DNA from: Acetobacteraceae bacterium
GTDB taxonomy: Bacteria; Pseudomonadota; Alphaproteobacteria; Acetobacterales; Acetobacteraceae
DNA length: 53,315 nt
Assembly: GCA_024280945.1 (NCBI GenBank)
Contig: JAMXLO010000142.1
Location: 1 to 53,315, forward strand
Direction of reading: 5' to 3'
Shown: in pieces, positions 46,374 through 53,315 of the stretch
Layout: each line of letters begins with the position of its first letter
How positions within the stretch are numbered: the stretch's first letter is position 1
The notes under the pieces: model-generated
Seen by the model: only the letters and a program-made list of their open reading frames with translations
What the model was told of the DNA's origin: nothing
The model's database searches: none
Translations under genes and position numbers: made by a program

Positions 46374-47561
46374 ATGCGCGATACGGGCGAATTCCTGTTC
46401 ACCTCGGAATCCGTTTCTGAAGGCCATCCGGACAAGGTGGCTGACCGCCTCAGCGACACCGTATTGGATGCATACCTGGCCGCCGACCCCTATTCGCGCG
46501 TCGCCTGCGAAACATTGGTGACCACCAATCGCGTGGTGTTCGCGGGCGAAACGCGGGGACCGGCCACCGTCACGCCGGACCTGCTGACACACCTCGCGCG
46601 CATGGCCATCCATGACATCGGCTACGACCAGCCCGGGTTCAGCTGGGAAAAGGCCGAGATCGTCTGCCATCTGCATGCCCAGTCGTCGGACATCGCCCAA
46701 GGTGTCGACGCCGCCGGCAACAAGGATGAGGGCGCTGGCGATCAGGGCATGATGTTCGGCTATGCCTGCCGCGAAACCGATGCGCTCATGCCGGCGCCTA
46801 TCCACTATGCCCACGCCATCCTGCATCGCATTCGCGAGCTTCGGCACATCCGCGACAAGTCGGTGGAGGGTCTGCTGCCGGACGCCAAGAGCCAGGTGAC
46901 GCTGCGCTACATCGACGGCAAGCCCGTCGGTGCGACCAGTGTGGTTGTCTCTACCCAGCATGTCGAAGATCTCGAGCAGGGCGAGATCAAGCGCATGCTG
47001 TGGCCGATCGTGAACAGCACGCTGCCGAGTGGTTGGATGTGCCCCGAGGCTGAGTTCCACGTTAATCCGACGGGCAAGTTCGTCACCGGCGGGCCGGACG
47101 GCGACTGCGGACTGACCGGGCGCAAGATCATCGTTGATACCTATGGCGGCGCGGCACCGCATGGTGGCGGCGCGTTCAGCGGCAAGGACCCGACGAAGGT
47201 GGATCGCTCGGCTGCGTATGCCTGTCGCTATCTTGCCAAGAATGTGGTGGCCGCGGGCCTGGCCGACCGCTGCACCATCCAGATCAGCTACGCGATCGGC
47301 ATCTCACGGCCGCTTTCGGTGTATGTCGACCTGCAGGGCACCGGCAAGGACGTGGACGAGGTGCGACTGGAGCGGGTGCTGAACGAGTTGATGAACCTCT
47401 CGCCGCGCGGCATTCGCGAGCATCTGCATTTGAACCGGCCGATCTATGTGCCCACCTCGGCGTATGGCCATTTCGGCCGAGAGCCGGATGAGGACAAGGG
47501 CACCTTTACGTGGGAGAGGACCGATCTGGCACCGGGCCTGAAGGCCGCCTTCCACCGCTGA
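46374..47561 (+). CDS. metK: S-adenosylmethionine synthase
   Basis: Cytosolic enzyme joining methionine and ATP to form S-adenosylmethionine. The start block is [20 protein letters not shown]. The central [12 protein letters not shown] motif binds ATP, and the C-terminal [19 protein letters not shown] loop is conserved. 395 residues, full length. It is followed at once by trmB, an SAM-using enzyme, in an arrangement often seen in alphaproteobacteria. The leader carries a palindrome of unknown role. Confidence 0.97.
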   Translation: MRDTGEFLFTSESVSEGHPDKVADRLSDTVLDAYLAADPYSRVACETLVTTNRVVFAGETRGPATVTPDLLTHLARMAIHDIGYDQPGFSWEKAEIVCHLHAQSSDIAQGVDAAGNKDEGAGDQGMMFGYACRETDALMPAPIHYAHAILHRIRELRHIRDKSVEGLLPDAKSQVTLRYIDGKPVGATSVVVSTQHVEDLEQGEIKRMLWPIVNSTLPSGWMCPEAEFHVNPTGKFVTGGPDGDCGLTGRKIIVDTYGGAAPHGGGAFSGKDPTKVDRSAAYACRYLAKNVVAAGLADRCTIQISYAIGISRPLSVYVDLQGTGKDVDEVRLERVLNELMNLSPRGIREHLHLNRPIYVPTSAYGHFGREPDEDKGTFTWERTDLAPGLKAAFHR

Positions 47562-48286
47562 CCGCGCGCGGGGTTGGCGGGGCGGCCGCGCGCAACACGG
47601 TTAAGCCCCCGCCGGACCGGCTGTACGGGCGCGCTCGCGGACACAGGCTGCGAGCGCGGCAATTGAAGCTCCTCGACGTCACCTTACCGCGGTTGGCGTT
47701 CGCGCCGGACCTCGCATCCGACCCGCTGTCGGCCTTCACGCCACGTCCGTCGAAACTATGGGTGGAAGTGGGAGCGGGCAGCGGCGAGCATGCTCTGGCG
47801 CACATCGTCGCGCATGCAGAGGCGGGGCTGATCGCCTGCGAGGTGTTCGAGAACGGCATCTGTTCGCTGCTGTCGCGGCTGGTGCCCGAGGGCGGCGAGG
47901 CGACCGCGTCGTTGCCGGGCAATCTGCGTCTATGGGCGGACGATGCGCGTGCGCTGCTTCGGCTGTTGCCGGAGACCAGCGTCGATCGTCTGTTCCTGCT
48001 GTTTCCCGATCCTTGGCCAAAAGCACGGCACGTCAAGCGCCGCTTTGTGCACCCTGCCCTGCTTCCGGTTGTCGCTCGCGTGTTGAAGCCTGGAGCTGAG
48101 TGGCGCGTCGCCAGCGATGATCCGACCTACCAGGCATGGGTGGATGAGGTCATGGGAGCACAGTCGCTGTTCGATATCTTGCACCACACCCGTGAACGGC
48201 CGACGGGTTGGCCGCCGACCCGCTATGAGACCAAGGCCCTTCGGGAAGGGCGCACACCCTACTACTGGGGCTTCAGGCGGCGCTGA
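47510..48286 (+). CDS. trmB: tRNA (guanine-N7-)-methyltransferase
   Basis: SAM-dependent methyltransferase that makes m7G46 in tRNA. The Rossmann-type SAM site is visible in [34 protein letters not shown]. The catalytic block is [22 protein letters not shown], and the [28 protein letters not shown] end is typical. The family-like part starts near [15 protein letters not shown]. The ATG at 47510 lies inside metK (52-base overlap), and no better ATG, GTG or TTG occurs in between, so the start is uncertain. It converges with the acyltransferase gene, overlapping its end by 14 bases. Confidence 0.94.
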   Translation: MGEDRSGTGPEGRLPPLTARGVGGAAARNTVKPPPDRLYGRARGHRLRARQLKLLDVTLPRLAFAPDLASDPLSAFTPRPSKLWVEVGAGSGEHALAHIVAHAEAGLIACEVFENGICSLLSRLVPEGGEATASLPGNLRLWADDARALLRLLPETSVDRLFLLFPDPWPKARHVKRRFVHPALLPVVARVLKPGAEWRVASDDPTYQAWVDEVMGAQSLFDILHHTRERPTGWPPTRYETKALREGRTPYYWGFRRR

Positions 48287-49406
48287 TCGTCGAGGCCGCC
48301 AAGCCGCGGCCGTAGCGTTGTGCGGGAAGTTCGATCCGCTCGTGCAGCCACCATGAGGCGACTATCGGCAGCACCACCGCACCCGGCACCCAGAGCGCGG
48401 TGAACAGCGCGGCATCGCCCTGAACCAGTGCGGCCAGCATCACGCCAAGCAATTTCTGCACCGGCTCATTCACCAGATAGATGCAGTAGGATACGGCTCC
48501 CAGCCAAACCAGAGGTCGTGATTGCAATACCCTAGCCACCAGGTCCGTTATCATGAAGGTCAGGCCCCTGGGCTCCCGATCCGCCGTGAATGATGATGCT
48601 TGCAGCTGTGCCGCGAGGCATAGCGTCCACATCAGCGGCGGCAGCGACTTGTCGATGCCGCCTTGAATCACACAAAGCGTCAGCGTCGTCACCAATACAG
48701 CGATATATGATCGGGCACGTCCGCGGCGGTGCTGCACAATGAGGGCGCTGACGATCCCGAGCGCGAAATACTGTGCCTTGTTGGGCAGGAACGCACGACT
48801 GAACTGCCACGCGTCTGGCCCCAGCGCCTGCCACAGCGTTGCGGTCGCCTACAATGCCAGGAAGAACCATGCAAGCCGCAGCACGCCGAGGCGCTGCCCT
48901 ATCAGCAACGCTATGATGTAGAACTGCCATTCGGTGGACAGGCTCCATGCAGCGCCGAGGAAACCCACCCACACGTCGGGCAGTGCGCCGTCTGGGAATA
49001 GGCCATGGGTCATCGTCAGATGCGCGGCGATGCCGACACCCCAGGCGGATGGCCAACCTTCCGACCAGATGTAGCGCGCCGGACTGTCGGGACCGATCCA
49101 GGCCATATGCCCGAAGCCGGTCTCCAGCGGCTGGATCGCCACCGAGAAGGCGAAGGCCGCCAGGAACACCGGGTAGATGCGCGTGATGCGCGCGATCAGG
49201 AAGGGTGTCGCCTGATAGCGGAAGCTTGCCAGCGACTGCATGATGACGAGGCCGCTGAGAATGAAGAAGACGTCCACACCGGCGCCACCATGCTGGAACA
49301 GCCAGTGCAGCCAGTGCGGCATCGGCGCAAACGGCATCGTGTGGCTGAGCATGACATAGCACGCCAGCACACCGCGCAGGCCGTCCAGGCAGACCAGCCG
49401 CTTCAT
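48273..49406 (-). pseudogene. acyltransferase 3 family membrane protein interrupted by an in-frame TAG
   Basis: O-acetyltransferase-like integral membrane protein (OafA/acyltransferase 3 family). The N-terminal half starts KRLVCLDGLRGVLACYVMLSHT and has VDVFFILSGLVIMQSL, ARITRIYPVFLAAF and WSLSTEWQFYIIALLIG, all family marks. It stops at TAG (48849-48851), after residue 185. The same frame continues past the TAG without a shift (ATVAQALGPDAWQFSRAFLPN, then more membrane segments such as RPLVWLGAVSYCIYLVNEPVQKLLG) to the stop at 48273, for a total of about 377 residues. A single base change (from CAG or TGG) or a read error explains it. The start is ATG 49406, with GTG 49415 as alternative. 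Confidence 0.82.
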
Positions 49407-49537
49407 CCCAAGCACTATCGTGCGGGTCGCTTAACAAGCCGCGAAAAAATCCAGCGTTGCCTGCATCCGATCGGCCGCGTGGGCGCGATAGGGGACAGCG
49501 GCCGCTGATGGCCGCTGCAAACCGAGAGGAGACCATC

Positions 49538-50104
49538 ATGAAGCGTGCCGTTCTGTTCACTGCGATCCTGCTGGCGTCTGCGGCTCCCGTCTTCGCCGGC
49601 CAGGCCACGACCGAGATGACCGTGCGTGTCGGTGGTCAGGCAATGTTCCCATCGAAGACCATCGTCGCCAACGCGGTGAATTCCGCAGACCACACCACGC
49701 TGGTTACCGCGGTGAAGGCAGCGGGCCTTGTCGATACGCTGAATGGCCCCGGCCCATTCACCGTGTTCGCCCCGACCAATGCCGCCTTCGCCGCCTTGCC
49801 GGCCGGTACGGTCGAGAAGCTGGTGAAGCCAGAGAACAAGGCGATGCTGACGAAGATCCTCACCTACCACGTCGTGGCGGGCAACTACGACACCAACAAA
49901 CTTCGCTCGATGATCGTCGAGGGCAATGGCACCGCGACCCTCAACACGGTCAGCGGCGGCAAGCTCTGGCTGATGATGAATGGCTCGTCGAATATCACCG
50001 TGAAGGATGAGAAGGGCGACATCGCCGACATCACCATCTCCGACGTTCGCCAGTCGAACGGGGTGATCCAGGTCGTGGACCACGTCCTGCATCCGAGCGC
50101 CTGA
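49538..50104 (+). CDS. fasciclin domain-containing exported protein
   Basis: Periplasmic or surface protein of about 188 residues. The signal peptide is MKRAVLFTAILLASAAPVFAG. One fasciclin domain follows, with NAVNSADHTTLVTAVKAAGLVDTLNGPGPFTVFAPTNAAFAALP, ILTYHVVAGNYD and the end VIQVVDHVLHPSA. The ATG follows GAGAGGAGACC. It is followed by a cytochrome b and a molybdopterin oxidoreductase on the same strand, a set I have seen together in other proteobacteria. Its role there is unknown; it may bind or organise the exported redox enzyme. The 119-base gap to the next gene leaves co-transcription open. Confidence 0.92.
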   Translation: MKRAVLFTAILLASAAPVFAGQATTEMTVRVGGQAMFPSKTIVANAVNSADHTTLVTAVKAAGLVDTLNGPGPFTVFAPTNAAFAALPAGTVEKLVKPENKAMLTKILTYHVVAGNYDTNKLRSMIVEGNGTATLNTVSGGKLWLMMNGSSNITVKDEKGDIADITISDVRQSNGVIQVVDHVLHPSA

Positions 50105-50223
50105 ACAGACGAGAGCACGATCGCCTGAGGCGAATACGTCGGAAAGCGTGAATCGCGCTCTCAAATCAATACTGCGGGCGGCCCACCCCGAGGCCGCCCG
50201 CACTTTCTCATGGAGCCACCATC

Positions 50224-50808
50224 ATGCAGGTGCTTCCACTCGCGGTGCGCATCGCGCACTGGATCAATGCTGTGGCCATGGCGGTGATGATCGCCAGCGG
50301 CTGGCGTATCTACAACGCCTCGCCGCTGTTCGACTTCGTTTTTCCGGCCTGGCTGACACTCGGTGACTGGCTGGGCGGGGCACTTGCCTGGCATTTCGCC
50401 GCGATGTGGCTGCTGGCCGGCAACTTCGCCATCTACCTGGGGTATGGCTGGACATCCGGACACATCGCGCGTCGCCTGTTGCCGCTGCGCCCGCGCGAGA
50501 TCTGGCGCGATGCCACGCTGGCACTGCGCTTTCGGCTGCCGCATGACGGCGCGCAGTACAACGCCGTGCAGCGGCTGCTGTATGTGCTGGCGGGCTGCGG
50601 CACCGGATTGGCAATTCTGTCGGGCCTCGCAATCTGGAAGCCCGTGCAGCTCTATACGCTGAGCATGATGTTCGGCGGCTATGAAATGGCGCGCCGCGTG
50701 CACTTCCTCGCCATGGCATGCATCGTTGGCTTCATCGCTGTGCATCTGGTGCTCGTCGCGATCGTGCCACGCGCGCTGCGGCCGATGATCACGGGACGCG
50801 CGATATGA
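50224..50808 (+). CDS. cytochrome b561-type (b/b6 domain) membrane protein
   Basis: Di-heme-type inner-membrane cytochrome of 194 residues with four hydrophobic segments. The heme histidines are likely in AVRIAHWINAVAMAVMI, GGALAWHFAAMWLLAGN, and near the end RRVHFLAMACIVGFIAVHLVLVAI. It resembles the cytochrome b subunits of Ni-hydrogenase/b561 type. It overlaps the molybdopterin oxidoreductase gene by four bases (ATGA), so it is almost surely its membrane electron partner, passing electrons between the quinone pool and the molybdoenzyme. Confidence 0.92.
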   Translation: MQVLPLAVRIAHWINAVAMAVMIASGWRIYNASPLFDFVFPAWLTLGDWLGGALAWHFAAMWLLAGNFAIYLGYGWTSGHIARRLLPLRPREIWRDATLALRFRLPHDGAQYNAVQRLLYVLAGCGTGLAILSGLAIWKPVQLYTLSMMFGGYEMARRVHFLAMACIVGFIAVHLVLVAIVPRALRPMITGRAI

Positions 50809-51539
50809 ACGCCGCGGATCATCGCCGTGGCCTGGAGCGCGTCTCGCGCCGGCTGTTGCTGCGCCGGACCCTGTCGCTCGGCGCGTTGTCGCTGCTGACC
50901 GGTTGCAACCTGGAGGACGACGATGCGGTTGACCGCGTGCTGTGGGCGATGTCGCGGTGGAACGATCGCGTGCAGGCCGCGCTGTTCAGCCGGGCGCGCA
51001 TGGCGCCCACCTACAACGAGGCCGACATCACCGATCCGTTTCCGTTCAACGCGTATTACCCGCTGGAACAGGTGCGTCGCGTCGATGGTGATGCGTGGCG
51101 CCTCGAGGTATCGGGCCTGGTCAGCGAGCGGCGTGCGTGGACGCTGGCAGAACTCGCAGCACTGCCGCAGGTCAGTCAGATCACCCGGCATATCTGCATC
51201 GAGGGCTGGAGTGCGATCGGCAAATGGGGCGGCGTGCCGTTCCGCGATTTCCTGGCGCGTATCGGCGCCGATACGAGTGCGCGGTATATCGCGTTCCGCT
51301 GTGCTGACGATTACCGCAGCTCGATCGATATGGCGACGGCGCTGCACAAGCAGACGCTGCTGGCTCTTACGTTCCGCGACCGACCCCTGTCCGCCGCATA
51401 TGGCTTCCCGCTGAAACTCCGCGTGCCGACCAAGCTTGGGTTCAAGAACCCGAAGCATATCGTCTCGATCGAGGTGACAAATGTATATCCAGGCGGGTTC
51501 TGGGAGGACTATGGCTACAACTGGTTCAGCGGGAGCTGA
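50805..51539 (+). CDS. exported molybdopterin-dependent oxidoreductase (sulfite oxidase/MsrP-like fold)
   Basis: About 244 residues from ATG 50805, in a four-base overlap with the cytochrome gene. The N-terminus SRRLLLRRTLSLGALSLLTGC combines a twin-arginine-like region with a lipobox (Cys34), so the folded enzyme is probably exported by Tat and lipid-anchored. The molybdopterin domain has WRLEVSGLV, TRHICIEGWSAIGKWGGVPFRDFL with the likely Mo-ligand Cys131, PLKLRVPTKLGFKNPKHIVSIEV, and the end GGFWEDYGYNWFSG. There is no dimerisation domain, as in MsrP. Unlike canonical MsrPQ, the partner is a b561-type cytochrome. Possible roles are repair of oxidised periplasmic proteins or sulfite or S-oxide turnover; the substrate is unknown. 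Confidence 0.92.
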   Translation: MNAADHRRGLERVSRRLLLRRTLSLGALSLLTGCNLEDDDAVDRVLWAMSRWNDRVQAALFSRARMAPTYNEADITDPFPFNAYYPLEQVRRVDGDAWRLEVSGLVSERRAWTLAELAALPQVSQITRHICIEGWSAIGKWGGVPFRDFLARIGADTSARYIAFRCADDYRSSIDMATALHKQTLLALTFRDRPLSAAYGFPLKLRVPTKLGFKNPKHIVSIEVTNVYPGGFWEDYGYNWFSGS

Positions 51540-51584
51540 TACTGCCTGCATCGGAGTAGCGGGGACGATGGTCGGAACAAGGCG

Positions 51585-52211
51585 TCAGGGTGGGCCGGTG
51601 CCGGTGGGTGAGGGGCGGGGCAGGAGTTGTAACGGGTGTATGGGTGTCTCGGCCCATGCCTGGGCGAAACGGCGAGCGCCCTTGGCGATGATCTCCTTCA
51701 CCAGGCGGGCGAGGTTGCCGCCGTTGGCCATGATGGCGTCGCCCAATTCGCGCCACAGCGGATGGCTCGGCAGGATGCCGAGATCGCGGCAGATGTCGGC
51801 GAGGACGGCGCCGATCGGGCGGCGGCGGGCCTGTGCGGCGATCTGCTCGGGCGTGGGCAGCTGGGCGAGGGGCTGCTCACCCGGTTGGTTGGACTCGGCG
51901 ACGGGTCGCGACGAGCGCGGCGTGTGGGTGGCTGGCGCGGCCTGCGGCCGACGTGGGGCGTCGAGGCGGGCGGCGTTGCGGAGCAGGCGTTCTTCCAGGA
52001 TTTGAGCGCGGTGCAGGCCCTGGGCGATGCGGGCGAGGATCAGCGAGATGTCGCTGGTATCGAAATGGCGGGTCTCGGTCGCGCGGTCGCACCGCTGGAT
52101 CTTGGCGGCGAGGTCGCGCCCGTAGTCGATGAGCTTGCGGACCAGGGCGAGGAGACGGCCGACTCGGCTTGGCTGGGTGTCTGGGCTGGCGGCGGTCGGC
52201 GCGTCGGACAT
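51585..52211 (-). CDS. hypothetical protein, Ala/Arg/Pro-rich, Acetobacteraceae-type
   Basis: 208 residues with no recognised domain. The N-terminus TQPSRVGRLLALVRKLIDYGRDLAAKIQ and the following SDISLILARIAQGLHRAQILEERLLRNAARLD are amphipathic helices. A Pro-rich linker (PRRPQAAPATHTPRSSRP) leads to a helical C-terminal part (QARRRPIGAVLADICRDLGILPSHPLWRELGDAIMANGGNLARLVKEIIAKGARRFA). No signal peptide. I associate near-identical small proteins with multiple copies in Acetobacteraceae genomes, often in accessory DNA, but that is recollection and needs a search. It borders the atypical region that follows. Confidence 0.75.
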   Translation of the reverse strand: MSDAPTAASPDTQPSRVGRLLALVRKLIDYGRDLAAKIQRCDRATETRHFDTSDISLILARIAQGLHRAQILEERLLRNAARLDAPRRPQAAPATHTPRSSRPVAESNQPGEQPLAQLPTPEQIAAQARRRPIGAVLADICRDLGILPSHPLWRELGDAIMANGGNLARLVKEIIAKGARRFAQAWAETPIHPLQLLPRPSPTGTGPP

Positions 52212-52299
52212 GAACGAAAGAAGAACACGAAATCGCGGACCGCGTCAAGGGATTACTTTCCTAGGCGTCATGTGCGGCGAGCGTCGGAAATCATCCTGA

Positions 52300-52944
52300 G
52301 CGTGATGTCATGGTCACGCCTGAGATGATCGAGGCGGGCATTAGAGCGATGTCTCGCTGGGCGGATTACGACGAGATGGCCGAGGAGGTTTACCTCGTGA
52401 TGGAGCGTGTGCGTCGGGCGGCTGATGCACGACACCCAACTGCGACAGACGCCACGGTAAGCGGCCATGAAGGCTTCTTTATTGTCGTAGGTCCACTTAA
52501 ACGTTTTGTAGATTTCCTGGACCGTTTCAACGAATACGTCAGTTGGACTTGCCGTAGCTATGGGTGCTTCGTGCCTGTGCAGGCTTTTGAGATAGTGTAG
52601 GTAACTTAGGTTCTGGCAATCGGTTTTAACGCTATCGTGAGCAAAACTGATGGTACGGTGCAGAGAATGAGCAAAAGCGTTTCTGATATTGTTTATCAGT
52701 AGCAGGTCTGCATACATTTCATCCAGAAGCAAACCGAGAGCATACGAGAGACGGACTTTGCGGAGAATGTGCCTAGAATCCCATTCTGGGCACCGTCGAA
52801 CATTCGCTTATCCTCGTCAGCAGAAAGGCTTCGCTCAAAGCGAGATTTGAGCAGAAGCTCAAGTGCGTCATCTAGATAAGCTACTGCAAGAAGGGCAACC
52901 GCAGCGTCGTCCATTGACTTGAGATCGGCCATGGTGGCGACCAT
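52300..52944 (-). pseudogene. MltR-like (mannitol repressor family) gene, frameshifted
   Basis: Two frames on the minus strand join into an MltR-family protein. The first (from ATG 52944, AAVALLAVAYLDDALELLLKSRFERSLSADEDKRMFDGAQNGILGTFSAK) leads into the -1 frame (KVRLSYALGLLLDEMYADLLLINNIRNAFAHSL), which is the family core. The switch is at GCAAAG near 52755-52760, fitting loss of one A. The frame is also open upstream of ATG 52944 to a TAG about 60 bases away with coding-like sequence (RIAQALIDELPPADE), so the 5' end may be damaged too. The second frame stops at 52268. The segment has lower G+C than its flanks, suggesting transfer. Function in this host unknown. Confidence 0.72.
52310..52600 (+). 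CDS. possible truncated small protein
   Basis: The first 40 or so residues (VTPEMIEAGIRAMSRWADYDEMAEEVYLVMERVRRAADAR) look like a genuine short protein of the type that begins with TPEMIEAG. From about 52440 the base composition drops and the rest runs antisense to the MltR-like remnant. The original gene may have been cut there by insertion of the lower-GC segment. Weak overall. Confidence 0.3.
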   Translation: MVTPEMIEAGIRAMSRWADYDEMAEEVYLVMERVRRAADARHPTATDATVSGHEGFFIVVGPLKRFVDFLDRFNEYVSWTCRSYGCFVPVQAFEIV

Positions 52945-53315
52945 CTCATCGGCCGGTGGCAGCTCGTCAATCAGCGCTTGCGCGATGCGGATCGTCCCAT
53001 CGAACTAGGGCACTCCTGTTGGCTACTGAATACGGCAATCCTCCCGTCATGGGCAATGATGACTCCGAAAGGACCTCGCGCCACAAGAGGCACAGCAGCG
53101 CTTCAAGGCTACGCTGCGAGGCGCATTGAGGCTCCGCCCCAGCACAAGAAAGGCGCCAAGGAGCCGATCACTCAAAGGAGGAGGCGTTCCGTGCGGCGGT
53201 AAGCGAGGGGTGTCCCTGCCATGGTCGGTGCATGTGATGGTAAATCTAGCCACGCGATCGGTCGCAAAAACACGGAGAGGGCAATGCCGGCCTCGCATCT
53301 GCAGTCACTGCGCGC
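52945..53315. other. end of window, no convincing gene
   Basis: The remaining 371 bases contain short open frames on both strands (for example 52978-53202 on the plus strand) with very basic or low-complexity products and no family features. Part of 52945-53000 continues the MltR-like frame on the minus strand. Nothing else was recognised. Confidence 0.5.

Noticed and set aside
48532-49608. Minus-strand open frame of 358 codons over the acyltransferase
   Set aside because: A different frame from the one carrying acyltransferase motifs; the product is Arg/Ala-rich without membrane segments.
52978-53202. Plus-strand frame of 74 codons near the right edge
   Set aside because: Basic, low-complexity product (RRRRSVRR end) with no ribosome site or family pattern.

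Overview
The window is GC-rich, gene-dense DNA from a chromosome of an alphaproteobacterium, most likely of the order Rhodospirillales and plausibly the family Acetobacteraceae. This rests on a bifunctional CysN/CysC next to CysD, an hrcA, grpE, dnaK, dnaJ, dapB, metK, trmB neighbourhood, a polyprenyl-phosphate sugar transferase with a family 4 glycosyltransferase, and a small alanine/proline-rich protein (51585-52211) of a type I associate with this family. The placement is inference from gene content; no rRNA or tRNA gene is present to confirm it.

Layout. 1-2678: an MscS-type channel (start outside or at the window edge) overlapping a 2OG-Fe(II) dioxygenase. 2822-6386 (minus): an envelope-stress operon of a lipoprotein HtrA protease, an OmpR-type regulator, its histidine kinase and a small exported protein. 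6469-10970: divergent HrpB helicase and DsbD/ScsB-type thiol-disulfide reductase. 11172-13004: membrane hybrid histidine kinase. 13077-16154: extradiol dioxygenase, luciferase-like flavin monooxygenase and a DUF1194 VWA-type protein. 16373-19122: cysD-cysNC for sulfate activation. 19181-24200: uracil-DNA glycosylase, MgtC/DUF4010 membrane protein, nitroreductase, carboxymuconolactone-decarboxylase-like protein, small exported protein, cytochrome P450. 24258-28181 (minus): chemoreceptor with PilZ and CZB domains, MoaB, LysR regulator. 28272-30816: MFS transporter and TPR protein. 30898-35564: a branched-chain amino-acid-type ABC importer (livK, livH, livM-livG fusion, livF). 35948-38730: two exopolysaccharide genes. 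38819-43968: hrcA-grpE-dnaK-dnaJ. 43984-48286: a broken membrane gene, two tiny ORFs, dapB, a DUF7002-like gene, metK, trmB. 48273-49406 (minus): acyltransferase interrupted by one amber codon. 49538-51539: fasciclin protein, cytochrome b and molybdopterin oxidoreductase. 51585 to the end: accessory DNA with a decayed MltR-like gene.

Most of the window is ordinary core genome. The most interesting signals are small-scale. A dispersed repeat of about 75 bp occurs twice in opposite orientation (2689-2768 and 16278-16353). A palindromic repeat sits in frame at the N-terminus of the LivM-LivG fusion (33056-33135). Another C/G-rich palindromic repeat has replaced the start region of the uracil-DNA glycosylase. 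Three genes are interrupted by single lesions (near 44050, 48849 and 52755). I found no CRISPR array, prophage, complete insertion sequence, RNA gene or obvious defence system, and no clearly undescribed multi-gene system. The best candidates for new biology are the HtrA/two-component/small exported protein operon and the fasciclin/cytochrome b/molybdoenzyme module.
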